Shown: positions 17,654 to 26,240 of the stretch, one piece after another | Numbering within the stretch: position 1 is the first letter of the stretch | Layout of the letters: the number at the start of each line of letters is the position of its first letter | Position numbers and translations under genes: made by a program | Source: Micromonospora sp. PLK6-60 | Lineage (GTDB): Bacteria > Actinomycetota > Actinomycetes > Mycobacteriales > Micromonosporaceae | DNA length: 64,000 nt | NCBI RefSeq assembly: GCF_019890675.1 | Contig: NZ_JAIOAA010000007.1 | Span: 1-64,000, forward strand | Direction: 5' to 3' | Notes under the pieces: generated by a model | What the model saw: the letters and a program-made list of their open reading frames with translations, nothing else | What the model was told of the DNA's origin: nothing | The model's database searches: none

Positions 17654-17710
17654 AAGGAAGGGCCCCCGCTTAACGCATTCGGTATAGGAGGGGCCCCCGC
17701 TTAACACCTG
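17654..17710. repeat. GTTAAC/GGGGCCCC-type dispersed repeat, copy A
   Basis: This divergent copy reads AAGGAAGGGCCCCCGCTTAA, a short spacer, then a second GGGGCCCCCGCTTAACACC. The internal half-repeat GGGCCCCCGCTTAAC occurs twice in direct orientation. It lies between two convergent genes and may also serve as a transcription end. Confidence 0.7.
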
Positions 17711-17750
17711 TCAGCGCGCCCGGCGCACGGCGGCGGCCGGTCGGCGGCCG

Positions 17751-17831
17751 CCGGATCAGGCGGGCAGGGCGGTCGGCGGCGGCCGGATCAGGCGGGCAGG
17801 GCGGTCGGCGGCGGCCGGATCAGGCGGGCAG
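17751..17831. repeat. 32-bp tandem repeat duplicating the rpiB 3' end
   Basis: Units at 17751-17782 and 17783-17814 are identical over 32 bp and a third partial unit (17815-17831) runs into the rpiB stop codon. Each unit carries CCGGATCAGGCGGGCAG, which is the antisense of the last rpiB codons and stop. The array appears to have arisen by slippage from the gene's own end. Confidence 0.8.
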
Positions 17832-18290
17832 CTCGGGGAGCTGGCGGCTCTCCTCGTACGTGGCCACCTGAGCGATCCGGCGGGCGTGCCGCGGGTTGCC
17901 GGAGAACGGCGTGCTGAGGAACGCCTCGACGATGGCGGTCGCCTCGTCCAGGGTGTGCTGGCGGGCGCCGATCGCGACCACGTTGGCGTCGTTGTGCTCC
18001 CGGGCCAGCTGCCCGGTGTCGATGTTCCAGGCCAGCGCCGCGCGCACCCCGGCGACCTTGTTGGCGGCGATCTGCTCGCCGTTGCCGGACCCGCCGATGA
18101 CCACGCCGAGGCTGCCCGCGTCGCGGACCACCCGGTCGCCGGTGTGCAGGCAGAACGCCGGGTAGTCGTCGTCGGCGTCGTAGGCGTGCGGGCCGACGTC
18201 GACCACGTCGTAGCCCTGCTTGGCCAGGTGGTTGGCCAGGTGCACCTTCAGCTCGAAACCGGCGTGATCGGATCCCAGGTAGACGCGCAT
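17820..18290 (-). CDS. rpiB: ribose-5-phosphate isomerase B
   Basis: The enzyme interconverts ribose 5-phosphate and ribulose 5-phosphate in the pentose phosphate pathway. The 156-residue chain starts MRVYLGSDHAGFELK, with the family's phosphate-binding SDHAG. It contains IGGSGNGEQIAANKV (about 65-79), where many relatives carry a cysteine base before the glycines (CGSG-type) and actinobacterial enzymes use a glutamate (E71 here). R..HND at about 96-101 is also conserved. Length fits RpiB/LacAB. The last codons have been copied into the tandem repeat just downstream. Confidence 0.9.
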   Translation of the reverse strand: MRVYLGSDHAGFELKVHLANHLAKQGYDVVDVGPHAYDADDDYPAFCLHTGDRVVRDAGSLGVVIGGSGNGEQIAANKVAGVRAALAWNIDTGQLAREHNDANVVAIGARQHTLDEATAIVEAFLSTPFSGNPRHARRIAQVATYEESRQLPELPA

Positions 18291-18365
18291 ACCGCGCAGT
18301 CTGTCAGGCCGCCTCCCGGGCCGACGCGCGGGCGGCGGCCCGGAGGCGGATTCGTCACACCGGCA

Positions 18366-19565
18366 TCAGCGGGGCAGTTCGGCGACCACCAGCCCGGCCC
18401 GGGCCTTCGGGGTGAACCAGGTGCTCTTGCGCGGCATCTTCTCCCGGGCCAGGTTCACCGCGACGAAGTCGTCCACGGTCACCGGGGCGACCAGGATCGC
18501 CAGCTCCGCCCGGCCCGCGTCGACCTCACCGGTCAGCCAGGAGGCGGGATAGTCGCCGCCGACGTACGTGATCCGCTTGTCCCCCGGGTCGAGCCCCAGC
18601 GCGTCCCGCAGCACCAGCCGCTCGACCAGGGCGTGGTCCAGGTTCTCCAGCCGGCCGCCGCCGACGTGCGGCAGGCGCACCGCGTACCCCTGGCCGGCGA
18701 GGTGGAGATGGACGGTGCCGCCGGCCGCCGGCACGCCGGTCGGGCCGGCGACCGGGGTGATCTCCGCGCCGGCGGCGCGGAGCCGGTCGAGCAGCTCCGG
18801 CGCGGTGGTGGTCAGCTCGCTGACCAGCCGGTTGTACGGCTGGATGGCCACCGAGGCCGGCGTGGTGATCACCGAGAGGAAGCGGGGCAGGCCGCCGGTC
18901 TGGGCGGCCAGGCTGCGGTGGTTGCCGTCGGCGACCACCAGCTCGCCGCCGCCCGCGAGCGCGGTCAACCGGTCCTGCTCCGGGCCGGGACCGACCAGCC
19001 AGATGGCGTGCGTACGCCCGGCCTGGTCGGTGTCGGTCGCGGCGGGCGCCCCGGCCGACTCGGTCACCGCAGCGAGCGCGGCGTGCAGCTCGTCGCCCCG
19101 CCCGGTCTGCAACAGCAGTACGGGCGAAAGCAGGTGGCCGAGCGCCTCGGCCAGCGCGACCCGCTCCCGCACCTTGGCGATGAAGACGTCCTCGTTGCGG
19201 ATCACCAGACCCGGCTCGTCGGCCCGGGTGGAGATCTGGTCCGTGTCGACCATGGCGAACAGCCCGTACGCGGGCTCCTCGCCGGGCGCGCTGATCCGGT
19301 AGAGCACCACCACCTGCTCGGCCGGCGTGTAGCTGCCGTCCGCCTTGGCCTCGGTGAGCCGGGCCACCGCGTCGGGGAGCGCGTCGAGGAAGGACTTCCC
19401 GAGGCTCTCCGGCGCCCGGTGGGGCATCTCGATGCCCAGGGCACTGTGCGGGTTCGCCTCGACGATCGCGGTGATCTCCGCGTCGTCGGCGAACTCGTCG
19501 TAGTTCTGCGCGCCGGTGCCGCCAGTGGTGATCCAGGCCCGGGCGATCGGATGCACGACCGTCAT
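18366..19565 (-). CDS. DUF1015 family protein
   Basis: The 399-residue product matches the DUF1015 layout: an N-terminal NYDEFADDAEI block, a central VVADGNHRSLAA (about residue 210), and the C-terminal MPRKSTWFTPKARAGLVV. Family members are sometimes described as SerC-linked or kinase-like, but no activity is firmly established. The ATG at 19565 was preferred to an in-frame ATG 33 bases upstream, because the extra residues are unlike a protein start. It has no operon partners in view. Confidence 0.8.
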   Translation of the reverse strand: MTVVHPIARAWITTGGTGAQNYDEFADDAEITAIVEANPHSALGIEMPHRAPESLGKSFLDALPDAVARLTEAKADGSYTPAEQVVVLYRISAPGEEPAYGLFAMVDTDQISTRADEPGLVIRNEDVFIAKVRERVALAEALGHLLSPVLLLQTGRGDELHAALAAVTESAGAPAATDTDQAGRTHAIWLVGPGPEQDRLTALAGGGELVVADGNHRSLAAQTGGLPRFLSVITTPASVAIQPYNRLVSELTTTAPELLDRLRAAGAEITPVAGPTGVPAAGGTVHLHLAGQGYAVRLPHVGGGRLENLDHALVERLVLRDALGLDPGDKRITYVGGDYPASWLTGEVDAGRAELAILVAPVTVDDFVAVNLAREKMPRKSTWFTPKARAGLVVAELPR

Positions 19566-19628
19566 GCCCGATGACGCTACCCGCGCCCCCCACCCCACCG
19601 GCGCGGGACCCGCACGCGTCCACCAGAT

Positions 19629-19685
19629 GAAAGGAGGGTGCCCTTGTTAACGCCTCCGGTAGAGCAGGGGCCCCCTGTTAACACC
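19629..19685. repeat. GTTAAC/GGGGCCCC-type dispersed repeat, copy B
   Basis: It begins AAGGAGGGTGCCCTTGTTAA and ends CAGGGGCCCCCTGTTAACACC. About 52 bp are identical, in reverse orientation, to copy C at 20232-20285, and the two enclose the gene 19695-20114. The paired GTTAAC sites are striking in such a GC-rich genome. Confidence 0.85.
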
Positions 19686-19694
19686 TTCGGCCGG

Positions 19695-20114
19695 TCAGCC
19701 GTTCCGGTCGGCCGGCGGGTGCGGGCTGCGGTGCCGACCGGGGGCCGGGGTGCTCGGGCGGCGCCCCGGCACCGGGCCGGCGGGCCCGGCCGGGTGGGAC
19801 GGCCCGGCCGCCGGGCCGAGCCGTACGGTCGTGGCGCCCGGCGGCACCGGACGGCCCGCCGGGGTGACGGCCCGGGCCGCACCGGCCGGGCGGGGACCGG
19901 CGACCGGGTCGGCCGGCGGGGCCAACCGGGAGCTGGCCGCGACCCGGGCGACGCCGACCACGATCGGCGGGGCGAGCAGGTCGACCAGTTCCGCCGGGAG
20001 GGACGGCCGGAGCTCGGGCCAGTCGGCCTCGGCCACGGACCAGTACGTCGCACCGGGGTCCCCGGTCACCACCTCCGGCGGCGACTCGTCGGACGGGTGG
20101 CGGTGCTTACCCAT
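19695..20114 (-). CDS. proline-rich hypothetical protein between inverted repeats
   Basis: The predicted 139-residue product starts MGKHRHPSDESPPEVVTGDP, has a plausible folded piece (WPELRPSLPAELVDLLAPPI) at about residues 31-50, and is then almost entirely Pro, Gly, Ala and Arg. No domain or signal is recognisable. It lies wholly between two inverted copies of the dispersed repeat. The first half looks like a real protein; the rest could be read-through of GC-rich sequence. Confidence 0.45.
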   Translation of the reverse strand: MGKHRHPSDESPPEVVTGDPGATYWSVAEADWPELRPSLPAELVDLLAPPIVVGVARVAASSRLAPPADPVAGPRPAGAARAVTPAGRPVPPGATTVRLGPAAGPSHPAGPAGPVPGRRPSTPAPGRHRSPHPPADRNG

Positions 20115-20231
20115 GGGGAACGCCTCCAGGAGCTGCCAGGGGTGCGGCCCGGAGGCCGCCGGCGGGGACAACACCCGGTGAAACGAGACCCGCGCCGCCC
20201 GGGTGACGCCTGGGCGGCGCGGGGTTGCGGG

Positions 20232-20285
20232 CTGTTAACAGGGGGCCCCTGCTCTACCGGAGGCGTTAACAAGGGCACCCTCCTT
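20232..20285. repeat. GTTAAC/GGGGCCCC-type dispersed repeat, copy C (inverted)
   Basis: This is the reverse complement of copy B over about 52 bp. It lies directly downstream of the DsbA-like gene, six bases past its stop, and may act as its transcription end. Confidence 0.85.
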
Positions 20286-20290
20286 ACCCC

Positions 20291-20914
20291 TCAGTCGAAG
20301 ATGGGGGGCTGCTCGCGGGTGCGCTTGAGCTCGTAGAAGCCGGGGGTGCCGGCGACCAGCAGGACGCCGTCGTAGAGCCGCCCGGCCGCCTCGCCCTTCG
20401 GGGCGGGGGTGATCACGGGGCCGAAGAAGGCCACCATCGCGCCGTCCGGGCCGGGGGCGTGCACGACCGGGGTGCCGACGTCGGTGCCGACCGGCCGCAT
20501 ACCGGCCTCGTGGCTGGCCCGCAGCGCCTCGTCGTACGCCGTCGACTCGGCGGCGTCGGCCAGCGCCGGGTCCAACCCGGCGTCGGTCAGCGCAGCCGCC
20601 AGCAGCTCCCGACCGAGCTGCTCCTTGCCCAGGTGGATCCGGGTGCCGAGGGCGGTGTACAGCTTCCGCACCGCCGCCGGGCCGTACCGCTGCTCGACCG
20701 CGACGCAGACCCGCACCGGGCCCCAGCCGGTCTTCATCAGCTCCTGGTACTCCGCCGGCAGGTCCCGCCCCTCGTTGAGCACGGACAGGCTCATCACGCG
20801 GAAGCGGATGTCCACATCGCGGACCTGTTCGACCTCCAGCAGCCAACGGGAGGTGATCCACGCCCACGGACAGATCGGGTCGAAGAACATGTCTACGGCG
20901 ACGCGCTCGGCCAC
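20291..20914 (-). CDS. DsbA-family mycothiol-dependent nitroreductase homologue (Rv2466c type)
   Basis: The 207-residue thioredoxin-fold protein matches Mycobacterium tuberculosis Rv2466c along its length: a start FFDPICPWAWITSRW, then VMSLSVLNEGRDLP, WGPVRVCVAVEQ, HEAGM.PVG.DVGTP and a C-terminal FYELKRTREQPP. The mycobacterial protein reduces substrates with mycothiol through a CPWC active site. Here the motif (about residues 15-18) is CPWA, so the second cysteine is gone and the enzyme would have to work by a monothiol route. The start has no rival ATG. It is divergent from pepN. Confidence 0.85.
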   Translation of the reverse strand: MAERVAVDMFFDPICPWAWITSRWLLEVEQVRDVDIRFRVMSLSVLNEGRDLPAEYQELMKTGWGPVRVCVAVEQRYGPAAVRKLYTALGTRIHLGKEQLGRELLAAALTDAGLDPALADAAESTAYDEALRASHEAGMRPVGTDVGTPVVHAPGPDGAMVAFFGPVITPAPKGEAAGRLYDGVLLVAGTPGFYELKRTREQPPIFD

Positions 20915-21123
20915 AGTGAGATCCCTTCACGATGCGACGCCGGGCCTCCGGCGCCTCTCCCTCGATCCTCACCCCGGCGGGCATCGACCGGCAGCGGAAT
21001 GAGAGCGTGACCTCGACCACCGAGGGGCGTGGTGCATGGAAGACTCGATCCCGGGCCCGGCCGCCACGAACGGCCGCCGGGGTCGCGACGCCGGGCAGCG
21101 GCGATAGTGGGATGGAGACGAAA

Positions 21124-23679
21124 GTGCCGGGAGTGCGCAACCTGAATCAGGTCGAGGCCACCGAGCGGGCCCGTCTGCTCGACGTGACCGGGTACGACAT
21201 CCGCCTGGACCTGTCGACCGCCGTACAGGCCGGCGGACGGACGTTCCGGTCCGTGACGGAGATCCGGTTCCGCTGCGCCGAGCCGGGTGCCAGCACGTTC
21301 ATCGAGACGGCGGCCGAGTCGGTGCGGTCCGCCACCCTCAACGGCACCCCGCTCGACCTGACCGGCTGGTCGGCCGAGAAGGGCCTCGACCTGCCCGACC
21401 TGCGGGCGGAGAACACGCTGGTGGTGGACGCCGACTTCGGCTACTCCAGCAGCGGGCAGGGCCTGCACCGCACCGTCGACCCGGTGGACGGCGAGACCTA
21501 CCTCTACAGCCAGTTCGAGACGGCGGACGCGCAGAAGGTCTTCGCCTGCTTCGACCAGCCCGACCTGAAGAGCGTCTACACCTGGCACGCCACCGTCCCC
21601 GACCACTGGCGGGTGGTGTCCAACATGCCGGTGGAGCGGGAGGAGCCGGCCGGCGAGGGGTTGAAGACGGTCCACTTCGCCGAGTCGGCCCGGATGAGCA
21701 CCTACATCACCGCGCTCTGCGCCGGCCCGTACCACGAGGTCCGGCGCACCCACGACGGCATCGACCTGGGCTACTTCTGCCGCGCGAGCATGGCCGAGCA
21801 CCTCGACGCCGATGACCTCAACCTGATCACCACCCAGGGCTTCGACTTCTTCCACGAGAAGTTCGGCGTGCGCTACCCGCTGCCCAAGTACGACCAGCTC
21901 TGGGTGCCCGACTTCAACGCCGGCGCGATGGAGAACTTCGGCTGCGTCACGCACGCCGAGTCGCACTACATCTTCCGCTCCCAGGTCACCGACTTCGAGT
22001 ACGAGCAGCGCGCCAACACGATCCTGCACGAGCTGGCCCACATGTGGTTCGGCGACCTGGTCACCATGCGCTGGTGGAACGACCTGTGGTTGAACGAGTC
22101 GTTCGCCGAGTGGGCCAGCCACTGGTGCAACACCCACGCCACCCGGTTCAGCGACGCGTGGACGACCTTCCTCTCCATCCGGAAGAACTGGGGCTACCGG
22201 CAGGACCAGCTCTCCTCCACCCACCCGGTCTACTGCGAGATGCCGGACCTGGAGGCGGTCGAGGTCAACTTCGACGGCATCACCTACGCCAAGGGCGCGA
22301 GCGTGCTCAAGCAGCTCGTCGCGTACGTGGGCGAGGAGCCGTTCCTGGCCGGCCTGCGGGCCTACTTCGGCAAGCACGCCTGGGGCAACGCCACCTTCGA
22401 CGACCTGCTCTCCGAGCTGGAGGCGGCCTCCGGCCGGGAGCTGCGCAAGTTCGCCGCCCAGTGGCTGGAGACCGCGCAGGTCAACACGCTGCGCCCCGAG
22501 GTGGAGATCGACGGCGACGGCAACTACCAGCGGGTGGTGGTGCGCCAGGAGGCGCCGGCCGAGCACCCGACGCTGCGTACCCACCGGATCGGGGTCGGCC
22601 TCTACGACCTGACCGACGGGCGGCTCGCCCGCCGGGAGCGGATCGAGGTGGACGTCACCGGGGAGACCACCGAGCTGTCCGCGCTGCACGGCAAGCGGGC
22701 CGCCGACGTGCTGCTGCTCAACGACGAGGACCTGACGTACGCCAAGCTGCGGCTGGACGCGCGGTCCATGGCGACCGTGGTGCAGCACATCGCCGGCCTC
22801 GACTCGTCGCTGTCCCGGGCGCTGTGCTGGGCCGCCGCCTGGGACATGACCCGCGACGCCGAGCTGGCCGGCCGGGACTACGTGGCCCTGGTGCTGGCCG
22901 GCCTGCCCGCTGAGACCGACATCAACCTGGTCACCGCCACCGCGCGGCAGGCGGCCACCACGCTCACCGTCTACGTCGACCCGGAGTGGGCGCCGACCGG
23001 CTGGGCCGAGCTGGCCCGCACGGCCAGGACCGCGCTCGCCGCCACCGAGCCGGGCAGCGGCTTCCAGCTCGCCTGGGCCCGCACGTACGCCTCGGCGGCC
23101 CGCTCCGCCGAGGACCTCGCCATCCTGCGCGGCTGGCTCAACGGTGGCGACGTGCCCGCCGGGCTGACCGTCGACACCGAGCTGCGCTGGTCGGTGCTCC
23201 AGTCGCTGGTGGCCAACGGCGCGGCCGGGGCCGCCGAGATCGACGCCGAGCTGGCGAACGACCGCACCGCCAGCGGCGAGCGAGAGGCCGCGTACGCCCG
23301 GGCGCTGATCCCCACCGCCGAGAACAAGGCCGCCGTCTGGGCCGAGCTGACCGGCCCGGAGCAGCTGCCGAACTGGCGGCAGCGGGCGCTGCTGCAGGGC
23401 TTCAGCCACCCGACGCAGGTGGACCTGGTCGCGCCCTACCGCGACCGGTACTTCGCGGCGGTCGGCGACGTCTGGGCCAGCCGGGACAGCGAGCCGGCGC
23501 AGGAGTTCGCGCTGCTGGCCTACCCGTCGTACCTGGTCGACGAGGACACGGTCGCGGCCACCGACGCCTTCCTGGCCGCCGAGGGTCACCCGGCGTCGCT
23601 GCGCCGGCTGGTCGCCGAGGGCCGCGACGGCGTGGTCCGCGCGCTGAAGGCCCGGGCCCGGGACGCACGCAGCGCCTGA
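21124..23679 (+). CDS. pepN: aminopeptidase N (M1 family)
   Basis: This 851-residue cytosolic zinc aminopeptidase removes N-terminal residues from peptides. It contains the substrate-anchoring GAMENFG motif (about residue 268) and the zinc site HELAHMWFGD (about 302-311), with the second glutamate in NESFAEW some 18 residues later. A long helical ERAP1-like C-terminal domain completes it. The GTG at 21124 was chosen because GGAG lies 6 bases upstream and the protein begins PGVRNLNQVEATERARLL, as expected; an ATG 12 bases upstream lacks a ribosome binding site. Confidence 0.92.
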   Translation: MPGVRNLNQVEATERARLLDVTGYDIRLDLSTAVQAGGRTFRSVTEIRFRCAEPGASTFIETAAESVRSATLNGTPLDLTGWSAEKGLDLPDLRAENTLVVDADFGYSSSGQGLHRTVDPVDGETYLYSQFETADAQKVFACFDQPDLKSVYTWHATVPDHWRVVSNMPVEREEPAGEGLKTVHFAESARMSTYITALCAGPYHEVRRTHDGIDLGYFCRASMAEHLDADDLNLITTQGFDFFHEKFGVRYPLPKYDQLWVPDFNAGAMENFGCVTHAESHYIFRSQVTDFEYEQRANTILHELAHMWFGDLVTMRWWNDLWLNESFAEWASHWCNTHATRFSDAWTTFLSIRKNWGYRQDQLSSTHPVYCEMPDLEAVEVNFDGITYAKGASVLKQLVAYVGEEPFLAGLRAYFGKHAWGNATFDDLLSELEAASGRELRKFAAQWLETAQVNTLRPEVEIDGDGNYQRVVVRQEAPAEHPTLRTHRIGVGLYDLTDGRLARRERIEVDVTGETTELSALHGKRAADVLLLNDEDLTYAKLRLDARSMATVVQHIAGLDSSLSRALCWAAAWDMTRDAELAGRDYVALVLAGLPAETDINLVTATARQAATTLTVYVDPEWAPTGWAELARTARTALAATEPGSGFQLAWARTYASAARSAEDLAILRGWLNGGDVPAGLTVDTELRWSVLQSLVANGAAGAAEIDAELANDRTASGEREAAYARALIPTAENKAAVWAELTGPEQLPNWRQRALLQGFSHPTQVDLVAPYRDRYFAAVGDVWASRDSEPAQEFALLAYPSYLVDEDTVAATDAFLAAEGHPASLRRLVAEGRDGVVRALKARARDARSA

Positions 23680-23922
23680 CCACCGAGGTACGCGGCCCGG
23701 GGCCGGCGTGGGCGGGAGCCCGTACCGGTCCCGGGCCGTTAGCGTGACAGACGTGATGGCAGATCCGGTTCACGAGCGGCGCCCGACGGAGCACGGCTGG
23801 CCGGCTGGCCCCGCTGACCCCAGACACCGCGACTAGCCGCGAACCGCGCCTTCCTCCGGCCCAGACACCGCGACTTGCCGCAGGAGGCGGCCCACGCCCG
23901 GTCCCAGGCCGGTCCGAGACGA
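23680..23922 (+). pseudogene. gene stub of 26 codons followed by a 22-bp direct repeat
   Basis: An ATG at 23756 opens a short frame, MADPVHERRPTEHGWPAGP, that stops at 23836 exactly inside the first of two direct repeats. The repeats (CCCAGACACCGCGACT, then A or T, then GCCGC) lie at 23819-23840 and 23860-23881. The leading residues look like a genuine protein start, so this may be a gene truncated by a deletion or by the repeat. Nothing else is seen in the interval. Confidence 0.3.
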
Positions 23923-23958
23923 GAAAGCCCGGCCCGCGCGGACGCGGACCGGGCTTTC
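23923..23958. terminator. bidirectional hairpin between convergent genes
   Basis: Ten-bp arms GAAAGCCCGG / CCGGGCTTTC flank a 16-base loop. The stem ends in TTTC on one strand and, read the other way, on the minus strand too, so it can end transcripts from both pepN and the DUF5130 gene. Confidence 0.7.
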
Positions 23959-23974
23959 GTCGACGGGGAAGGGC

Positions 23975-24388
23975 TCAGCCCTTGCCGGCGTGGCTGGCGA
24001 GCTGGTCGAGGCCGTTGATGATGCCGCCGGCCAGGTCGCCGCCGCCGAAGGCGGCCACCATGCTCAGCGCGGCCAGCTTGGCGTACGTGTCGGGGATGCG
24101 CTTGCGCGCGTACTTCCCGGTGATGATCTCCAGCTGGCGCTGGTTCGGGGAGACCGCGATGAGCACCGACTTGTCGGGCTCGGCGAGCTGCCGGTGCAGC
24201 CGCTCGGCGTGCTCCCGGATCGGCTCGTCCAGGCCGCCCACGTAGACCGAGAAGACCAGCCCGGTGCCCTGGTCGGCCAGGCGCAGGGCCTCGTCGATCC
24301 GCAGCAGCTGGCGGGTCGAGAACGGCCCGTCCAGCACCTGCGGCCGGCTGCCCGTGCCCGCCTCGGGCTGCATCTCACCAACGGTCAC
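23975..24388 (-). CDS. DUF5130 / TPM-like domain protein
   Basis: The 137-residue protein looks like the actinobacterial DUF5130 family, related to TPM domains: GPFSTRQLLRIDEALRLAD (about 25-43), FSVYVGGLDEP, LIAVSPNQRQLEIITG and a Gly-rich hydrophobic C-terminus. The GTG at 24388 was chosen because GGAGG lies six bases upstream; the start overlaps the previous gene by 14 bases, so the two are coupled. The partner is a CtaJ-like membrane protein, which suggests a link with the cytochrome aa3 oxidase, but that is only context. Confidence 0.7.
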   Translation of the reverse strand: MTVGEMQPEAGTGSRPQVLDGPFSTRQLLRIDEALRLADQGTGLVFSVYVGGLDEPIREHAERLHRQLAEPDKSVLIAVSPNQRQLEIITGKYARKRIPDTYAKLAALSMVAAFGGGDLAGGIINGLDQLASHAGKG

Positions 24389-24683
24389 TTGCGCCTCCGG
24401 TTCCACCGGCCGGCGCCTCGACGCCGGCCTGCTCCTGCTTGCGGCTGGTCAGCGCGGGCGCCTGCGCCCCCGCCGCCAGGGCGGTGCCGGCCGAGTCGGC
24501 CAGCTGCTCCGGCCGGCCCAGGAACCAGACCGGAGTGAAGTCGAACCGCCGGCCCGGCCGGTAGCGCTTGGCGGGGCCGCCGCTGCCGCGGTTGCCGGCG
24601 AAGACCAGCCCGACGATCACCAGCACGACGGCCGCCGGGATGCCGACGAAGATCAGCGACGTCTCGGTAACAGACAATCCCAA
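24375..24683 (-). CDS. single-pass membrane protein, CtaJ-like
   Basis: The 102-residue product has one N-terminal membrane helix (about residues 8-30), then RYRPGRRFDFTPVWFLGRPE (about 40-59) and a low-complexity tail. The YRPG..wdy.PVW pattern after a single helix resembles CtaJ, a small subunit associated with the actinobacterial aa3-type cytochrome oxidase, and CtaJ genes often adjoin DUF5130 genes. I rate the CtaJ name as likely but not certain. It is translated just before the DUF5130 gene with overlap. Confidence 0.6.
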   Translation of the reverse strand: MGLSVTETSLIFVGIPAAVVLVIVGLVFAGNRGSGGPAKRYRPGRRFDFTPVWFLGRPEQLADSAGTALAAGAQAPALTSRKQEQAGVEAPAGGTGGASDRW

Positions 24684-24731
24684 CGCCCCCAGGCGGAAGA
24701 GAGACCAGGAAGTTCCGGGTCGGATGGACGA

Positions 24732-26192
24732 TCATGACACCGGCCGCCCGACTCCGCTTGTATTCACGTTAGCGGAGTCGACCGCTCGCCAGATTGCGGG
24801 GTGGTGATCCCACCCGTCACTCGCGTGCTCGACCTGCGCGGCGGTGGCGAGCAGCCGCGCGTCCTCGCCGTACCGGCCGGTGAGCAGGGCGCCGACCGGC
24901 AGCCCGGCGGCGGTGCGGCCGACCGGCAGGGACACGGACGGTTCGCCCGTCAGGTTGAAGATGGCGCAGTACGGCGAGAAGCGGCGTTGCCTGTCGAAAT
25001 CCTCGGCCGGCTCGCCCTCGGTGAACCAGCCGACCGGCGCCTGCGGGGCCGCCAGCGTCGGGCAGAGCAGCAGGTCACAGCCGGCGGTGCGGCGGGCGCC
25101 GAGGCGTACCAGGCTCTGCAGCTCGCCGAGGGTGGTCATCAGGGTGGCCGCGCCCACCGCCGCTCCCCGCGCCCGCAGGTGGCGGGTCAGCGGCAGCAGG
25201 TCGCCCTCCCGGTCCGGCGGCACCGGGGCCAGCGCCAGGACGTACCAGACGGTCTCGAAGAGCGGCCAGGCGCGCGGCCCGAGCGGCGGGGGCACCTCGA
25301 CCACTTCGTGGCCGGCGGCGGTGAGCAGCGCGGCGGCCCGGTCCACGGCGGCGACGCAGTCCGGATGGACCGGCGTGTCGGCCAGCATCGGCGTGGTGAA
25401 CCGGCCGATCCGCAGCCGGCCGGGGGCGGCGGCGCGGGCCGCCGCCAGGTGGCCGCCGGCGGGCGCGGCGGGCGGCAGGTACGGCTCGCCGGGCACCGGT
25501 TGCCCGAGCACGTCCAGCAGCGCGGCGACGTCGGCGACGGTCCGCCCGATCGGGCCGTTGGTGGGCAGGCCGAACGCCCCGAAGCCGAGCGGCCCGCCGG
25601 AGACCAGGCCCCGGCTGGGCTTGTAGCCGACCAGGCCGCACAGCGACGCGGGGATGCGCAGCGAGCCGCCGCCGTCGGAACCCTGGGCCACCGGCACCAG
25701 GCCGGCCGCCACCGCGGCCGCCGCGCCGCCGCTGGACCCACCCGCCGTGTACGCCAGGTCCCACGGGTTGCGGGCCGGCGGCGCGACCAGCCCCTCGGAG
25801 TAGAGCGAACAGCCCAGCTCGGAGGTGGTGGTCTTGCCGAGGCTGACCAGGCCGGCGGCGGCCATGAACCGGACCACGTCGGCGTCGACCGGCGGCACGA
25901 AGTCGGCGAACGCCGCCGAGCCGAAGGTGGTGCGCACGCCGGCGGTCAGCGTCAGGTCCTTGATCGCCGTCGGTACGCCGTGCAGCGGGCCGCGCCGCGC
26001 CGCCGGCACCGCGTCGGCCGCCCGGGCGGCGGCGAGCGCCCGCTCGGCGGTGACGGTGACGAACGCGCCGACCGTGTCACCGAGCGCGTCGATCCGGCGG
26101 AGGTGGTGCTCGACCAGCTCCACGCTGGACAGCTCACCCCGGGCGATCGCGGCGGCCTGCTCCAGCGCGGTCAGGTCGTGCGGCTCGGCCAT
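24732..26192 (-). CDS. amidase (amidase signature family)
   Basis: This 486-residue hydrolase cleaves amide bonds with a Ser-cisSer-Lys triad. The lysine is in GVPTAIKDL (about residues 70-78), the cis-serine and serine in the signature [17 protein letters not shown] (about 148-164) with [11 protein letters not shown] following. Length and motif spacing are standard; the natural substrate is unknown. The ATG at 26192 starts [16 protein letters not shown], typical for the family, and the longer upstream frame is unlikely. It is not GatA, as no gatB or gatC is near. Confidence 0.88.
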   Translation of the reverse strand: MAEPHDLTALEQAAAIARGELSSVELVEHHLRRIDALGDTVGAFVTVTAERALAAARAADAVPAARRGPLHGVPTAIKDLTLTAGVRTTFGSAAFADFVPPVDADVVRFMAAAGLVSLGKTTTSELGCSLYSEGLVAPPARNPWDLAYTAGGSSGGAAAAVAAGLVPVAQGSDGGGSLRIPASLCGLVGYKPSRGLVSGGPLGFGAFGLPTNGPIGRTVADVAALLDVLGQPVPGEPYLPPAAPAGGHLAAARAAAPGRLRIGRFTTPMLADTPVHPDCVAAVDRAAALLTAAGHEVVEVPPPLGPRAWPLFETVWYVLALAPVPPDREGDLLPLTRHLRARGAAVGAATLMTTLGELQSLVRLGARRTAGCDLLLCPTLAAPQAPVGWFTEGEPAEDFDRQRRFSPYCAIFNLTGEPSVSLPVGRTAAGLPVGALLTGRYGEDARLLATAAQVEHASDGWDHHPAIWRAVDSANVNTSGVGRPVS

Positions 26193-26240
26193 GGCCCCAT
26201 CCTGCCCCGTCGGGCCGGCCCACGCCCGGCCCGACACAGC

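Noticed and set aside
17751..17831. CRISPR array
   Set aside because: The units abut with no unique spacers, there are only two and a half of them, and there are no cas genes nearby.
20893..23589. Long minus-strand frame opposite pepN
   Set aside because: Shadow frame with repeated Gly/Val/Arg/Leu runs and no domain; pepN on the plus strand is unmistakable.
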